From NCBI RefSeq assembly GCF_039540375.1, contig NZ_BAABEX010000013.1, positions 124,001 to 188,000 on the forward strand: a stretch of 64,000 bases of DNA, in the 5' to 3' direction. The stretch is from Acidovorax_G lacteus. Its GTDB lineage: Bacteria > Pseudomonadota > Gammaproteobacteria > Burkholderiales > Burkholderiaceae_C. The position numbers were made by a program, and so were the translations under genes. The notes under the pieces are model-generated. The model did not search any database. It was given only the letters and a program-made list of their open reading frames with translations, and was not told the DNA's origin. How positions within the stretch are numbered: the first letter of the stretch is position 1; each line of letters starts with the position of its first letter. Shown in pieces: positions 42,025-50,988 of the stretch.

Positions 42025-42927
42025 CTACAGCGTGCCCTTGAGCCACTGCGCAAAAGCTGCGCATTCCCAGCGTTCCATGGTGCCAGCGCGCCAGCACAGG
42101 TAGTGGGCGTGCGGGCTGGGCACGTCTTCGGCATACAGGCGCACCAGGGTGCCGTTGTCCAGCCAGGGGGCCCCGAGCTTCAGGCGCACCAGGGCCACCC
42201 CCATGCCGGCTGCGGCGGCGTCGCACATCAGGCCGATGTCGTTGAACTGCGAGCCCTCCGCGGGCTCGGGCCAGTCCAGGCGCATGGCGGCGAACCAGGT
42301 GCGCCAGGGCTCCAGCGGGCTGCGCAGCAGGGGCTGGCCTTCCAGGTCTTCGGGCCGGTCAAAGGGGCCGTGCTCCCGCACAAACGCGGGCGAGGCCAGC
42401 GGCGTCACCACGTCGCGCGCCAGTTCTAGATGCTCGACGTCGGCGTAGTGGCCGGGCCCGAAGCGCACCATGAGGTCTGCGTCCTCAGCCACCACGTCCA
42501 GCAGCGGGATGGACACCTGTAGCGTGAGGTCGATCTCGGGATAGGCCTCGGTGAACTGGCGCAGCCGCGGGATCAGGATGGTGCGCGCAAATGTGGGCGT
42601 GACCGCCAGCTTGAGCCGCCGCCGCCCCGGCGCGAGCGCCGTGCCCGGAAATCGCTGCAGCGCGCCCAGGCCCTCGCGCACATGGGCCAGGTAAGCGCTG
42701 CCTTCGGTGGTGAGGGAAAAGTCGGCCCGTCCGAACAATCGCACGCCCAGAATCTGTTCGAGCTGCTTGACGCGGTGGCTCACGGCGCTGGGCGTCACGC
42801 ACAGCTCATCGGCCGTCTGCGTCACGCTGCGCAGCCGCGCCAGCGCCTCGAATGTGAGCAGGCACTGGATGGGCGGGATGCGCCGCACGGCTGCGGTGAG
42901 CAGGGGCGACGGGCCTGCGGTTGCCAT
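42025..42927 (-). CDS. LysR-family transcriptional regulator (GcvA-like)
   Basis: This 300-residue DNA-binding regulator has the winged helix at about 20-80 (LLTFEALARLRSVTQTADELCVTPSAVSHRVKQLEQILGVRLF, read in parts) and a substrate-binding domain after about 105. It resembles GcvA-type regulators. It lies on the same strand upstream of the CLCA-like protease with a 232-nt gap, so it may or may not control that operon. The gap holds no clear terminator. Target and ligand are unknown. Confidence 0.87.
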   Translation of the reverse strand: MATAGPSPLLTAAVRRIPPIQCLLTFEALARLRSVTQTADELCVTPSAVSHRVKQLEQILGVRLFGRADFSLTTEGSAYLAHVREGLGALQRFPGTALAPGRRRLKLAVTPTFARTILIPRLRQFTEAYPEIDLTLQVSIPLLDVVAEDADLMVRFGPGHYADVEHLELARDVVTPLASPAFVREHGPFDRPEDLEGQPLLRSPLEPWRTWFAAMRLDWPEPAEGSQFNDIGLMCDAAAAGMGVALVRLKLGAPWLDNGTLVRLYAEDVPSPHAHYLCWRAGTMERWECAAFAQWLKGTL

Positions 42928-42989
42928 GTTCAGCCAGCCCTAGTGACCAGTGGCCGCCGCGTAAGGGCCGCCCCGCCGCGCAGGCGGCG

Positions 42990-43052
42990 TTCCCCCGCCC
43001 GCAGGGCGGACCCATGCGAGAGCGAGAGGGCGCGGCGCCGCCGCTCAGCGGG
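42990..43052. repeat. Family-2 repeat (degenerate) downstream of purU
   Basis: The element has CCCCCGCCCGCAGGGCGG, GCGAGAGCGAGAGGGCG and GCCGCCGCTCAGCGGG blocks in the same order as the copy after pilU. It lies 13 nt beyond the purU stop, on the 3' side of the gene. Confidence 0.6.
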
Positions 43053-43065
43053 AGATGTCATCGGG

Positions 43066-43914
43066 CTAGCGGAAGACCACGGTCTTGTGGCCGTTGAGCA
43101 GCACGCGGTGCTCGCTGTGCCACTTCACGGCGCGGGCGAGCACCAGGCTTTCGGTGTCACGCCCGCGGGCGGTGAGGTCTTCCACCGTGTCCGTGTGGTC
43201 CGCCCGGGTCACATCCTGTTCGATGATCGGACCTTCGTCGAGGTCGGCCGTTACATAGTGGGCGGTGGCGCCGATGAGCTTCACGCCCCGGTCGTGGGCC
43301 TGGTAATAGGGCTTGGCGCCTTTGAAGCTCGGCAGGAAGCTGTGGTGGATGTTGATCGCGCGTCCGGCGAGCTTGCCGCACAGGTCGTTGGAAAGCACCT
43401 GCATGTAGCGGGCCAGTACCACCAGCTCGGCCCCTTCGGCTTCGATAATCTCGAACTGACGCGCTTCGGCCTGGGGTTTGGTGTCGGCCGTGACCGGGAT
43501 GTGGTGAAACGGAATGTTGTAGCTGGCCGCGAGCTGGTAGAAGTCGCGGTGGTTGCTGATGATGGCCCGCACGTCCAGCGGCAGCAGCCTGCTTTTGCAG
43601 CGGAACAAAAGATCGTTGAGGCAGTGCCCTTCGCGGCTTACCATGATCACGGTGCGCATGGGCTCATGCCCGGCGTGCAGGCTCCAGCGCATTTGGTAAG
43701 GCTCTGCAAAGCTGGCCAGGTGCTGCTGCAGCGTGGCGCGGTCGTGGCGGGTGCAGGCGAACTGCACGCGCATGAAAAACAGACCGGTGGCCTGGTCGTT
43801 GTATTGGGCAGCTTCTTCGATGTTGCCCCCGTGCTCCAGCAAAAAGCCGGAGACGGCGTGCACCAGCCCGAGCCGGTCGGGGCAGGAGAGGGTGAGGATG
43901 TAGGTCGCGTTCAT
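43066..43914 (-). CDS. purU: Formyltetrahydrofolate deformylase
   Basis: PurU hydrolyses 10-formyl-THF to formate and THF, balancing one-carbon pools. The 282-residue protein has an N-terminal ACT domain (ILTLSCPDRLGLVHAVSGFL) and a formyltransferase-like domain with catalytic N-x-H-x-S-F (INIHHSFLPSF) and Asp in HYVTADLDEGPIIEQ. The ATG at 43914 begins the conserved sequence. It is divergent from the GGDEF-EAL gene with a 51-nt gap. Confidence 0.93.
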   Translation of the reverse strand: MNATYILTLSCPDRLGLVHAVSGFLLEHGGNIEEAAQYNDQATGLFFMRVQFACTRHDRATLQQHLASFAEPYQMRWSLHAGHEPMRTVIMVSREGHCLNDLLFRCKSRLLPLDVRAIISNHRDFYQLAASYNIPFHHIPVTADTKPQAEARQFEIIEAEGAELVVLARYMQVLSNDLCGKLAGRAINIHHSFLPSFKGAKPYYQAHDRGVKLIGATAHYVTADLDEGPIIEQDVTRADHTDTVEDLTARGRDTESLVLARAVKWHSEHRVLLNGHKTVVFR

Positions 43915-43965
43915 GTCTGTGCAATTGTCGCAGCAAGGGCGCGCCAGCGTGGATGAGGAATCAGG

Positions 43966-46314
43966 ATGGGAAAACCGGAGGCGCATGCCTCACGTTGGTT
44001 TCCGTGGCGGGGGATGCTCCTGTACCTTGCCGTGGGTGTTGCCTGGGTCTTTGCAGGCGACTTGTTGCTGGCCGAATGGGTGCAAGACCCGCAGCGGCTG
44101 ACCGAACTCCAGACCTGGAAGGGCTGGACCTATGTGCTGCTGACCAGCGGGTTGGCGTGGTGGCTGCTGCACCGCGTGCGGCACTCGGAGCAGGCGCGTC
44201 TGGCCACCCAGCAGGAGCTCTACCAGATCGTGCGCCATGCGCCTGCGGGCATTGCGCGGGTGGGTCCGCAGGGCCAATTGTTGTGGGCCAACGAGCGCCT
44301 GTGCGAAATGCTGGGCGTGGACGAAGCCCGCGCCCGCAGCCTGAACTTCCGGGACATCGTGCGTGCACCAGACCGCGACTGGGCCGCCCGGGGGCTGGAC
44401 CGCCTGTTCAGCGGCAGGCAGGACCATGACGCGGGCGAGCGCGAGTGCGTGAGGCCGGATGACGGCACGGTGCTGCCGGTGCTGTGCACCGTCACGGCCG
44501 TGGCGGAGACGGGCGACGCGCCGCCGCATCTGGTGTGCGTGCTGCAGGATCTGCGCGAACTGCAGGCCGCGCGCAACGCGCTGGCCGCGTCGGACACCCG
44601 GGAGCGCCTGGCCTCGGCCGTGGTGGACAACACCGTCGAGGGCGTGGTCGTGACGGATGCGCACAGCCGCATCCTGTCGGTCAACGCGGCCGTCACGCGC
44701 ATGCTCGGCTATACCGAGGCCGAACTGCTCGGCAAGACGCCGCGCGTGTTCAAGTCAGGCCGCCACGACGCCGCGTTCTACGAGGCCATGTGGGCCTCCA
44801 TGCGCGAGACGGGCCACTGGCAGGGCGAGATCTGGAACCGCCGCAAGAACGGCGAGGTGTTTCCCGAGTACATGTCGCTCAGCGCCGTGCGAAGCCCGGC
44901 GGGCGAGATCACGCACTACGTGTGCATGTTCACCGACATCTCCCAGGAAAAGGCCCAGCAGCAGCGCATGGAGTTCCTGGCGCTGCACGACGCGCTCACG
45001 GGGCTGTCCAACCGCGCGGGGTTCACCCGCCAGCTCGAACAGGCGGTGCAAGACGCCAGCGCTACCGGCGAGCGCATGGCGGTGCTGCTCATCAACCTGG
45101 ACCGATTCAAGGATGTGAACGACAGCTACGGCCATGCGATCGGCGACCAGGTGCTGCAGCACATCGCCCGCCAGGTGCAGGCGGCGGCCCGTCCGGGCGA
45201 CATCGTGGGCCGCCTGGCCGGGGACGAGCTGGCCGTGCTGGTGCGCCAGGTGCGCCACCACGAAGGGGCCGAGGCCGTGGCGCGCCACCTGATCCGGTCG
45301 GTGGCCGAGCCCTGGCGCTCACCCGACGGGCTGGAGGTGGTCGCAGGCGCGAGCATCGGCATCTGCCTGTACCCCGAGCACGCCGCGCAGCCCCAGGCCC
45401 TGCTGCAGGGCGCGCACGCCGCCGTGTACGGTGCCAAGGCCCAGGGGCGCGGGGCCTGGTGCTTCTTCCACGAAGCCATGACCCAAGCCGCGCGCGAGCG
45501 GCTCGCGCTCGAATCGCGCCTGCGCACGGCCATCACCCAGGGCCATCTGCGCTTGTACTACCAGCCGCAGGTGGACATGGCCTCCGGCCGCATCGTGGGG
45601 GCCGAGGCGCTGGTGCGCTGGCAAGACCCGCAGGAGGGCCTGATTCCGCCCGCGCGCTTCATCGCCGTGGCCGAGACCTCGGGCGTCATCGGCCCGCTGG
45701 GCGAATGGGTGGTGCGCGAGGCCTGCCGCCAGGGCCAGCAGTGGCGCGCCGCCGGTCTGCCCGACCTGACCCTGGCGGTGAACGTGTCGCCCCGGCAGTT
45801 TCACCTGACGGATCTGGCCGGTGCCACCGCCGCAGCGCTGGCCGAGACCGGATTTCCGCCGTCGCGACTGGAGCTGGAGATCACCGAAACCGCGCTGGCC
45901 GAGCGCACCGAAGACGCGCGCACCACCCTGCTGCGCCTGCGTGCGCTGGGCGTGCGCCTGGCCATCGACGACTTCGGCACCGGCTACTCGTCGCTCGGGC
46001 AGCTCAAGCAGCTGCCCATTGACGTGCTCAAGATCGACCGTGGCTTCATCCAGGACCTGCCCGCCAGCGCCGACGACCTCGCCATCAGCACCGCCATCAT
46101 TGCCATGGGCCACAGCCTGGGGCTGGACGTGCTGGCCGAAGGCGTGGAAACCGAGGCGCAGCTCGCCTGCCTGCGCGAGCGGGGCTGCGACCACTACCAG
46201 GGCTACCTGTGCAGTCGCCCCTTGCCTGCCGAGGCCTTCGAGGCCTTGCTGCGTGCGCAGGCCCACTCGGACGGCCGCCCCGCGCCGCCCACAGCCCCGT
46301 CGGCGGCAGCCTGA
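43966..46314 (+). CDS. PAS-PAS-GGDEF-EAL c-di-GMP signalling protein
   Basis: This 782-residue inner-membrane protein has two membrane helices (about 17-38 and 54-71) with a short periplasmic loop, two PAS domains (about 85-205 and 215-335), a GGDEF domain (about 335-500) and an EAL domain (about 515-765). The cyclase site is A418-G-D-E-L422 instead of GGDEF, so synthesis may be weak or lost. The phosphodiesterase site looks intact: EAL 547-549, NVSPRQF, ELEITET, DDFGTGYSS, EGVET. The net activity is probably c-di-GMP breakdown. The target process is unknown, though type IV pili genes are in the same window. Confidence 0.9.
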   Translation: MGKPEAHASRWFPWRGMLLYLAVGVAWVFAGDLLLAEWVQDPQRLTELQTWKGWTYVLLTSGLAWWLLHRVRHSEQARLATQQELYQIVRHAPAGIARVGPQGQLLWANERLCEMLGVDEARARSLNFRDIVRAPDRDWAARGLDRLFSGRQDHDAGERECVRPDDGTVLPVLCTVTAVAETGDAPPHLVCVLQDLRELQAARNALAASDTRERLASAVVDNTVEGVVVTDAHSRILSVNAAVTRMLGYTEAELLGKTPRVFKSGRHDAAFYEAMWASMRETGHWQGEIWNRRKNGEVFPEYMSLSAVRSPAGEITHYVCMFTDISQEKAQQQRMEFLALHDALTGLSNRAGFTRQLEQAVQDASATGERMAVLLINLDRFKDVNDSYGHAIGDQVLQHIARQVQAAARPGDIVGRLAGDELAVLVRQVRHHEGAEAVARHLIRSVAEPWRSPDGLEVVAGASIGICLYPEHAAQPQALLQGAHAAVYGAKAQGRGAWCFFHEAMTQAARERLALESRLRTAITQGHLRLYYQPQVDMASGRIVGAEALVRWQDPQEGLIPPARFIAVAETSGVIGPLGEWVVREACRQGQQWRAAGLPDLTLAVNVSPRQFHLTDLAGATAAALAETGFPPSRLELEITETALAERTEDARTTLLRLRALGVRLAIDDFGTGYSSLGQLKQLPIDVLKIDRGFIQDLPASADDLAISTAIIAMGHSLGLDVLAEGVETEAQLACLRERGCDHYQGYLCSRPLPAEAFEALLRAQAHSDGRPAPPTAPSAAA

Positions 46315-46332
46315 GGCGGGGCCTGCTCTGAG

Positions 46333-46370
46333 TGCTATCGAATCAATAGCTGCTTGTGCTTGATTTTGCT
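46333..46370. repeat. Family-1 repeat (copy d), left half
   Basis: TGCTATCGAATCAATAGCTG then CTTGTGCTTGATTTTGCT. The right arm is missing, so no long hairpin forms. It lies in the 262-nt gap between convergent GGDEF-EAL and ChaN-like genes. The rest of the gap holds no recognised feature. Confidence 0.75.
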
Positions 46371-46576
46371 GGGCCGCATGCCATTGTGGCGGGTGATTGA
46401 GGGCGGGTGCTTGGCGCTGCCATCGGGCCAGGCCGCGCGCTTGGATGCGGGGCTGGGCCAGCGGGGGGGGCGCGCCGCCGGGGCGCGCCAGGACGCCGTG
46501 GCGTGCGCTGGGCAGACCGCAGCCGCCGGGTGGTGGCGTCTGCTTGCCAGCCTTGGGGCAAGGGCCTGCAGCGGCG

Positions 46577-47530
46577 TCAGCCAGGGGCTGGGCGGGCCGG
46601 GGCCTGCCAGCGTTCGCGCAGCTCGGCGCAAGCATCGCGCGGTGGCAATGCAGGCGTCAGTACCACCCAGTCGGCTTCTGTTTTGATAGCGGCTTGTGCT
46701 TGTCCCTGCTGGGCTGCAACCACTTTCGACTTGAAGTCCGTGGGCCAGTGCGTGGGCACGCCCAGGCGGCGCAGCACATGGCCGTTGCCCGCCACCAGCA
46801 CCACGGTGCGCCCGGGCTGCAGCGCCTCGTGTGCCGTCTGGGCCATCGCCGCGTCCCGCGCGATCTGGATGCGCGCCATGGGGCCGATCTGCGCCTCGGG
46901 CAGCAGGCCGCAGTGGCCGTCGCGGATGGCGGTGTGCTGCTGCGCCAGCGCCGCGGGCGGCAGGTGCGCGTCCCAGGCGGTGTTCTGCATGGCGGCGCGC
47001 ATCTGGCTGCGCGGCAGGTTGCCGCCCAGCACTGGCACCCCGGCCTGCACCGCGGCCATCACCACCGGGCCGTAGGCGGCCCAGGGCCAGGCGGTGTCCT
47101 GCCAGCGCAGGGCGGCCTGCACTTCGGTGGCCGTGGCGGTGCGCGGCAGGCCGGCGGTGCTGTGGCCGCGTTCGGCCATTTCCATCACCAGTGCGGCCAG
47201 GCGGCCTCGGGCGGCCAGGGCCTGTACGGCTTCGCGCTGCAACTGCTGGTGTTCGGGCGCGTCGTGCTGCTCACCGAGCAGCAGCACCGGCACGGCGGGC
47301 AAGGCGGCCACGCGGATCGGCCAATCGGCCAGGGCGATGGGGGCTTCGGCGGCGGGCAGTGTCGCGCTGCCTTGAATGGCGCAGCCAGCCAGCACCCCCA
47401 GGGCGGCAGCCACGGCCAGCGCACGCGCCAGGTGCGCCACCGGTAAGTGCCAGGGCCGGGTGCCCGCGAGCGGCCGGGCCGTGGGCGAGAGCGAGCGGCG
47501 GTGATCAGAACGTGGGGCAGCGATGGGCAT
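46577..47530 (-). CDS. ChaN-family (haem-binding type) lipoprotein
   Basis: The product has LAGC lipobox Cys50 and a ChaN-type domain: VLLLGEQHDAPEHQQLQ, ALVMEMAERG, and VVLVAGNGHVLRRLGVP near the end. Members bind haem or act in iron uptake; the role here is not shown. The ATG at 47530 gives an unusually long N-region; GTG 47440 would place the lipobox at residue 20 and is a good alternative. The codons around Q-A-Q-A-A-I-K come from a family-1 repeat near the C-terminus (46678-46716). It is divergent from nrdJ. Confidence 0.8.
   Translation of the reverse strand: MPIAAPRSDHRRSLSPTARPLAGTRPWHLPVAHLARALAVAAALGVLAGCAIQGSATLPAAEAPIALADWPIRVAALPAVPVLLLGEQHDAPEHQQLQREAVQALAARGRLAALVMEMAERGHSTAGLPRTATATEVQAALRWQDTAWPWAAYGPVVMAAVQAGVPVLGGNLPRSQMRAAMQNTAWDAHLPPAALAQQHTAIRDGHCGLLPEAQIGPMARIQIARDAAMAQTAHEALQPGRTVVLVAGNGHVLRRLGVPTHWPTDFKSKVVAAQQGQAQAAIKTEADWVVLTPALPPRDACAELRERWQAPARPAPG
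46678..46716. repeat. Family-1 repeat (copy e) inside the ChaN-like gene
   Basis: TTTTGATAGCGGCTTGTGCTTGTCC matches the left arm of the family-1 element with one change in the core. It is read on the antisense strand of the element and encodes part of the lipoprotein's C-terminal region (QGQAQAAIKTEAD). Confidence 0.7.
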
Positions 47531-47725
47531 GCCGCATGGTACGGGCCTGCCGCCAGCGCTGGCTTTTGCGCCCGGTCAATCCCCTACGGCCGGCGGCGCC
47601 TACACTGCCCCGGCACCCCGCCATCGGCAGTGGCGGTGCGGGCCTGCCACCGCCCGGCGGCCAGATGTAAATCCTTGTGTCTTTCGCCCCCAGCCGGGCT
47701 GTGGCCGGCATTTAATTTCCAGACC

Positions 47726-50176
47726 ATGAAGCGCGCATCCGACCCCTCCCTCTCCACCGCCCTGCCGCTGCAACCCATCAGCCTGGATGTGCTGCGCGAG
47801 AAGTACCTCAAACCGGGCGAGGCATCGGTCGAGGCGCTCTACACCCGCGTGGCACGTGCGCTCGCGTCGGTCGAAGCCCCCGAGCAGCGCGCGCACTGGG
47901 AGGCGCGTTTTCTCGAGAACCTGCGCGCCGGGGCCATCGGCGCGGGCCGCATCATGAGCGCCGCGGGCACCGACCTGCAGGCCACGCTCATCAACTGCTT
48001 CGTGCAACCTGTGGGCGACTGTATCCAGGGCGTGGACGAAGAAGGCTTTCCCGGCATCTATGAAGCGCTGCGTGAGGCCGCCGAAACCATGCGCCGCGGC
48101 GGCGGCGTGGGATATGACTTTTCGCGCATCCGCCCGCGGGGGGCCGAGGTCAAGGCCACGGCTTCCATGGCCTCGGGCCCGTGCAGTTACATCAACGTGT
48201 TCGATCAGTCCTGCGCCACGGTCGAAAGCGCGGGGTCGCGCCGCGGCGCGCAGATGGGCGTGCTGCGCATCGACCATCCGGACGTGCAGGAGTTCATCAC
48301 CGCCAAGCGCACGCCGGGCCGCTGGAACAACTTCAACGTGTCGGTGGGCGTGACGGACGATTTCATGGCCGCCGTGCAGGACGACCAGGCCTGGGAGCTG
48401 GTGCACCAGGCCCGCCCCGGCGCGGCGCTGCTGGCGCAAGGCGCGCACCAGCGCGCCGATGGCCTGTGGGTGTACGCCACCGTGCAGGCCCGCGCGCTGT
48501 GGGACACCATCATGAAGTCGGCCTACGACTTCGCCGAGCCCGGCATCCTGTTCCTGGGGCGCATCAACGAAGACAACAACCTGCACTACTGCGAGCAGAT
48601 CGCCGCCACCAACCCCTGCGGCGAGCAGCCGCTGCCGTCCTACGGCTGCTGCGACCTCGGCCCCATCATCCTTACGCGCTTCGTGCGCAACCCGTTCGGC
48701 TTTGGCGGCGTGCCCGCGTTCGACTTCGACGCGTTCGAGCAGGCCGTGGCCGTGCAGGTGCGCGCGCTCGACAACGTGCTCGACGTGACCTACTGGCCTC
48801 TGGTGCAGCAGCGCGATGAGGCCATGGCCAAGCGGCGCATCGGCGTGGGCTTTACCGGCATGGGCAATGCGCTGGCCATGCTCACGCTGCGCTACGACCG
48901 CGACGAAGGCCGCGCCATGGCCGCGCGCATTGCCGAGCGCCTGCGCAACGCGGCCTATGCGGCGTCGGTGGAACTGGCGCGCGAGAAGGGCGCCTTCCCG
49001 CGCTTTGACGCGGCGGGCTACCTGGCCCCGGGCACCTTTGCCAGCCGCCTGCCGGCCGAGCTGCAGGCCCGCATCCGCGCGCACGGCATCCGCAACAGCC
49101 ACCTGCTGTCGATTGCGCCCACGGGCACCGTGAGCCTGGCCTTTGCCGACAATGCCTCCAACGGTATCGAGCCGCCGTTTTCGTGGATGTACAAGCGCAA
49201 GAAGCGCGAGGCCGACGGCAGCACCAGCGAATACGCAGTCGAAGACCACGCCTGGCGCCTGTACCGCGAACTGGGCGGCAACGTGGAGCATCTGCCCGAA
49301 TACTTCGTGTCGGCCCTGGCCATGTCGGCGCAGGAGCACATTGCCATGATGGAAGCCGTGCAGCCCTTTGTGGACACGGCCATTTCCAAGACCGTGAACA
49401 TTCCGGCCGACTACCCGTATGGCGACTTCAAGGATCTGTACCTGCAGGCCTGGCGCGCACGGCTCAAGGGCCTGGCCACCTACCGGCCCAACGCCATCCT
49501 GGGCTCGGTGCTCGAAGCGCCCGTGACCCCGGCACCCGCTGCCGCGCCCGCTCCGGCCCCGGTGGCCGCGCCCGCCGTGCCACCCGATCCGATGCGCACC
49601 GTGATCGAAAGCCGCCCCAAAGGCGGACTCTCGGCCGTGGCCGAAAAGGTCGAATACTGGACGCAGGACGGCCGCAAGACCCTGTACCTGATCGTGTCCT
49701 TCCTGCCCGTGCCCACGGGCGTGGGCCATCACACGGTGGACCGGGCCATCGAGTTCTTCATGCCCGTGGGGCAAAGCGGCGAATCGCAGCAGTGGATCAC
49801 CTCCAGCATGCGGCTGCTGTCGCTGGCCGCGCGCGGCGGTTTTCTGGAGCGGGCGCTGTCCGACATGCGCAAGGTCGCCTGGGACCGCGGCCCCGTGCGC
49901 CTGGGCACGCACCGCAAGGACGACGGCACCCTCGTGCCCATGTGGCACGACTCCGAAGTGGCCGCCATGGCCTACGCCATCCAGAACATCCTGGAGCGCC
50001 GCAAGGCCGACCCAGTGCAGCAGGCGCTGCCGCTCGACGAGCCCGATGCCGCACCGCTGCCCCTGCCCACCGCCATGGCGGGCAAGAAGTGCAGCGAATG
50101 CGGCGCGCACGCCGTCATCCGCAAAGATGGCTGCGACTACTGCACCCAGTGCGGCCAGCTGGGCGCGTGCGGATGA
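47726..50176 (+). CDS. nrdJ: Adenosylcobalamin-dependent (class II) ribonucleotide reductase
   Basis: NrdJ reduces ribonucleotides to deoxyribonucleotides using vitamin B12, with or without oxygen. The 816-residue chain has redox Cys91 (LINCFVQP), the active-site loop N-P-C298-G-E300-Q, and SIAPTGTVSLAF. An Ala/Pro-rich linker (about 595-622) leads to a C-terminal part (PTGVGHHTVDRAIEFFMPVG) and a zinc ribbon (KCSECG...YCTQCGQ). There is no N-terminal ATP-cone. The ATG at 47726 was chosen; the upstream open frame is not conserved and I see no cobalamin riboswitch. The TGA overlaps the next ATG. Confidence 0.93.
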   Translation: MKRASDPSLSTALPLQPISLDVLREKYLKPGEASVEALYTRVARALASVEAPEQRAHWEARFLENLRAGAIGAGRIMSAAGTDLQATLINCFVQPVGDCIQGVDEEGFPGIYEALREAAETMRRGGGVGYDFSRIRPRGAEVKATASMASGPCSYINVFDQSCATVESAGSRRGAQMGVLRIDHPDVQEFITAKRTPGRWNNFNVSVGVTDDFMAAVQDDQAWELVHQARPGAALLAQGAHQRADGLWVYATVQARALWDTIMKSAYDFAEPGILFLGRINEDNNLHYCEQIAATNPCGEQPLPSYGCCDLGPIILTRFVRNPFGFGGVPAFDFDAFEQAVAVQVRALDNVLDVTYWPLVQQRDEAMAKRRIGVGFTGMGNALAMLTLRYDRDEGRAMAARIAERLRNAAYAASVELAREKGAFPRFDAAGYLAPGTFASRLPAELQARIRAHGIRNSHLLSIAPTGTVSLAFADNASNGIEPPFSWMYKRKKREADGSTSEYAVEDHAWRLYRELGGNVEHLPEYFVSALAMSAQEHIAMMEAVQPFVDTAISKTVNIPADYPYGDFKDLYLQAWRARLKGLATYRPNAILGSVLEAPVTPAPAAAPAPAPVAAPAVPPDPMRTVIESRPKGGLSAVAEKVEYWTQDGRKTLYLIVSFLPVPTGVGHHTVDRAIEFFMPVGQSGESQQWITSSMRLLSLAARGGFLERALSDMRKVAWDRGPVRLGTHRKDDGTLVPMWHDSEVAAMAYAIQNILERRKADPVQQALPLDEPDAAPLPLPTAMAGKKCSECGAHAVIRKDGCDYCTQCGQLGACG

Positions 50177-50727
50177 GCGCCGCGCCCGCCCCAGGCCGCG
50201 CGCTGCCGGGCTTTGGCGCCCCGGCCGTGGGCTTTGACGAACCCATGGCCATGCTCGAAGCCTGCCACGAACGCGTTGAGCGCACCCTGGCCCTGCTGCA
50301 GCGCCTGCGCACCCACGTGGCCACCCATGGGGCCGACGCCGACGCCCGCCAGGCCGCGCGCGACGTGTTGCGCTACTTCGACATTGCCGCCCCGCTGCAC
50401 CACGACGACGAAGAGCGCCACGTCTTCCCCCTGCTGCTGCGCACCGGCCCCCCGGCCGTGGCTGCGCTGGTGCAGCGCCTGCAAGCCGACCACCGCGCCA
50501 TGGCCGCCGACTGGGCCGCCGCCCGCGTGCCCCTGGCCGCGCTGGCCGACGGCGCCCTGCAGGCCTTCAGCCCCGAGCACGCGGCCCTGTTCGACCGCTT
50601 CGCCCAGCGCTACGGCGCGCATATCGCCGCCGAAGAGGGCACGGCCTACCCGGCGGCGCTGGCGCAACTGGACGCCCAAGCGCTGGCCGCCATGGGGCAG
50701 GAGATGGCGGGGCGGCGGCGGGGGTGA
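50173..50727 (+). CDS. Hemerythrin-like (HHE) domain protein
   Basis: This 184-residue all-helical protein has spaced histidines and acids of the HHE cation-binding type: ACHERVE (about 31), APLHHDDEERHVFPLL (about 75-90), QADHRAMAADW (about 108), and HIAAEEGTAYP (about 156). It probably binds a di-iron centre and senses or stores O2, NO or iron. Its ATG overlaps the nrdJ stop by 4 nt (ATGA), so the two are co-translated. Confidence 0.85.
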   Translation: MSAAPAPGRALPGFGAPAVGFDEPMAMLEACHERVERTLALLQRLRTHVATHGADADARQAARDVLRYFDIAAPLHHDDEERHVFPLLLRTGPPAVAALVQRLQADHRAMAADWAAARVPLAALADGALQAFSPEHAALFDRFAQRYGAHIAAEEGTAYPAALAQLDAQALAAMGQEMAGRRRG

Positions 50728-50769
50728 GGCGGCGGCACCGGCTGGAGCTGAATGGTTGCCAGGTGCTCA

Positions 50770-50813
50770 GTTTTTAATAGCAACTCAGCGATCCTGGATA
50801 AGCACGAGAAGCC
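50770..50813. repeat. Family-1 repeat (copy f), degenerate
   Basis: TTTTTAATAGCAAC keeps the left edge and GGATAAGCACGAGAAGCC the right arm of the element, but the middle has drifted. It lies in the gap between the hemerythrin-like gene and the AbrB-family gene. Confidence 0.55.
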
Positions 50814-50988
50814 ACTTTGGGTGGTGCATTTTTGGGCCCCACGCCGCCCTGCGGAGCCGTGGCGCGCCTGCGGAACTGCCTTTGCCGCTGCAATCCACCC
50901 CTCTGCACTGCCCCCCGGCGATGGCCGCCATGCCCGCTGGGCAAGGGACCTGCCGCCAGCGCGCCCGCACAGCGCGCGATACTGCGGT

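Noticed and set aside
47531..47725. Possible cobalamin riboswitch upstream of the B12-dependent nrdJ
   Set aside because: I looked for a B12-box-like GCCACTG block and its stems and found none in the right place; only GC-rich hairpins are seen.
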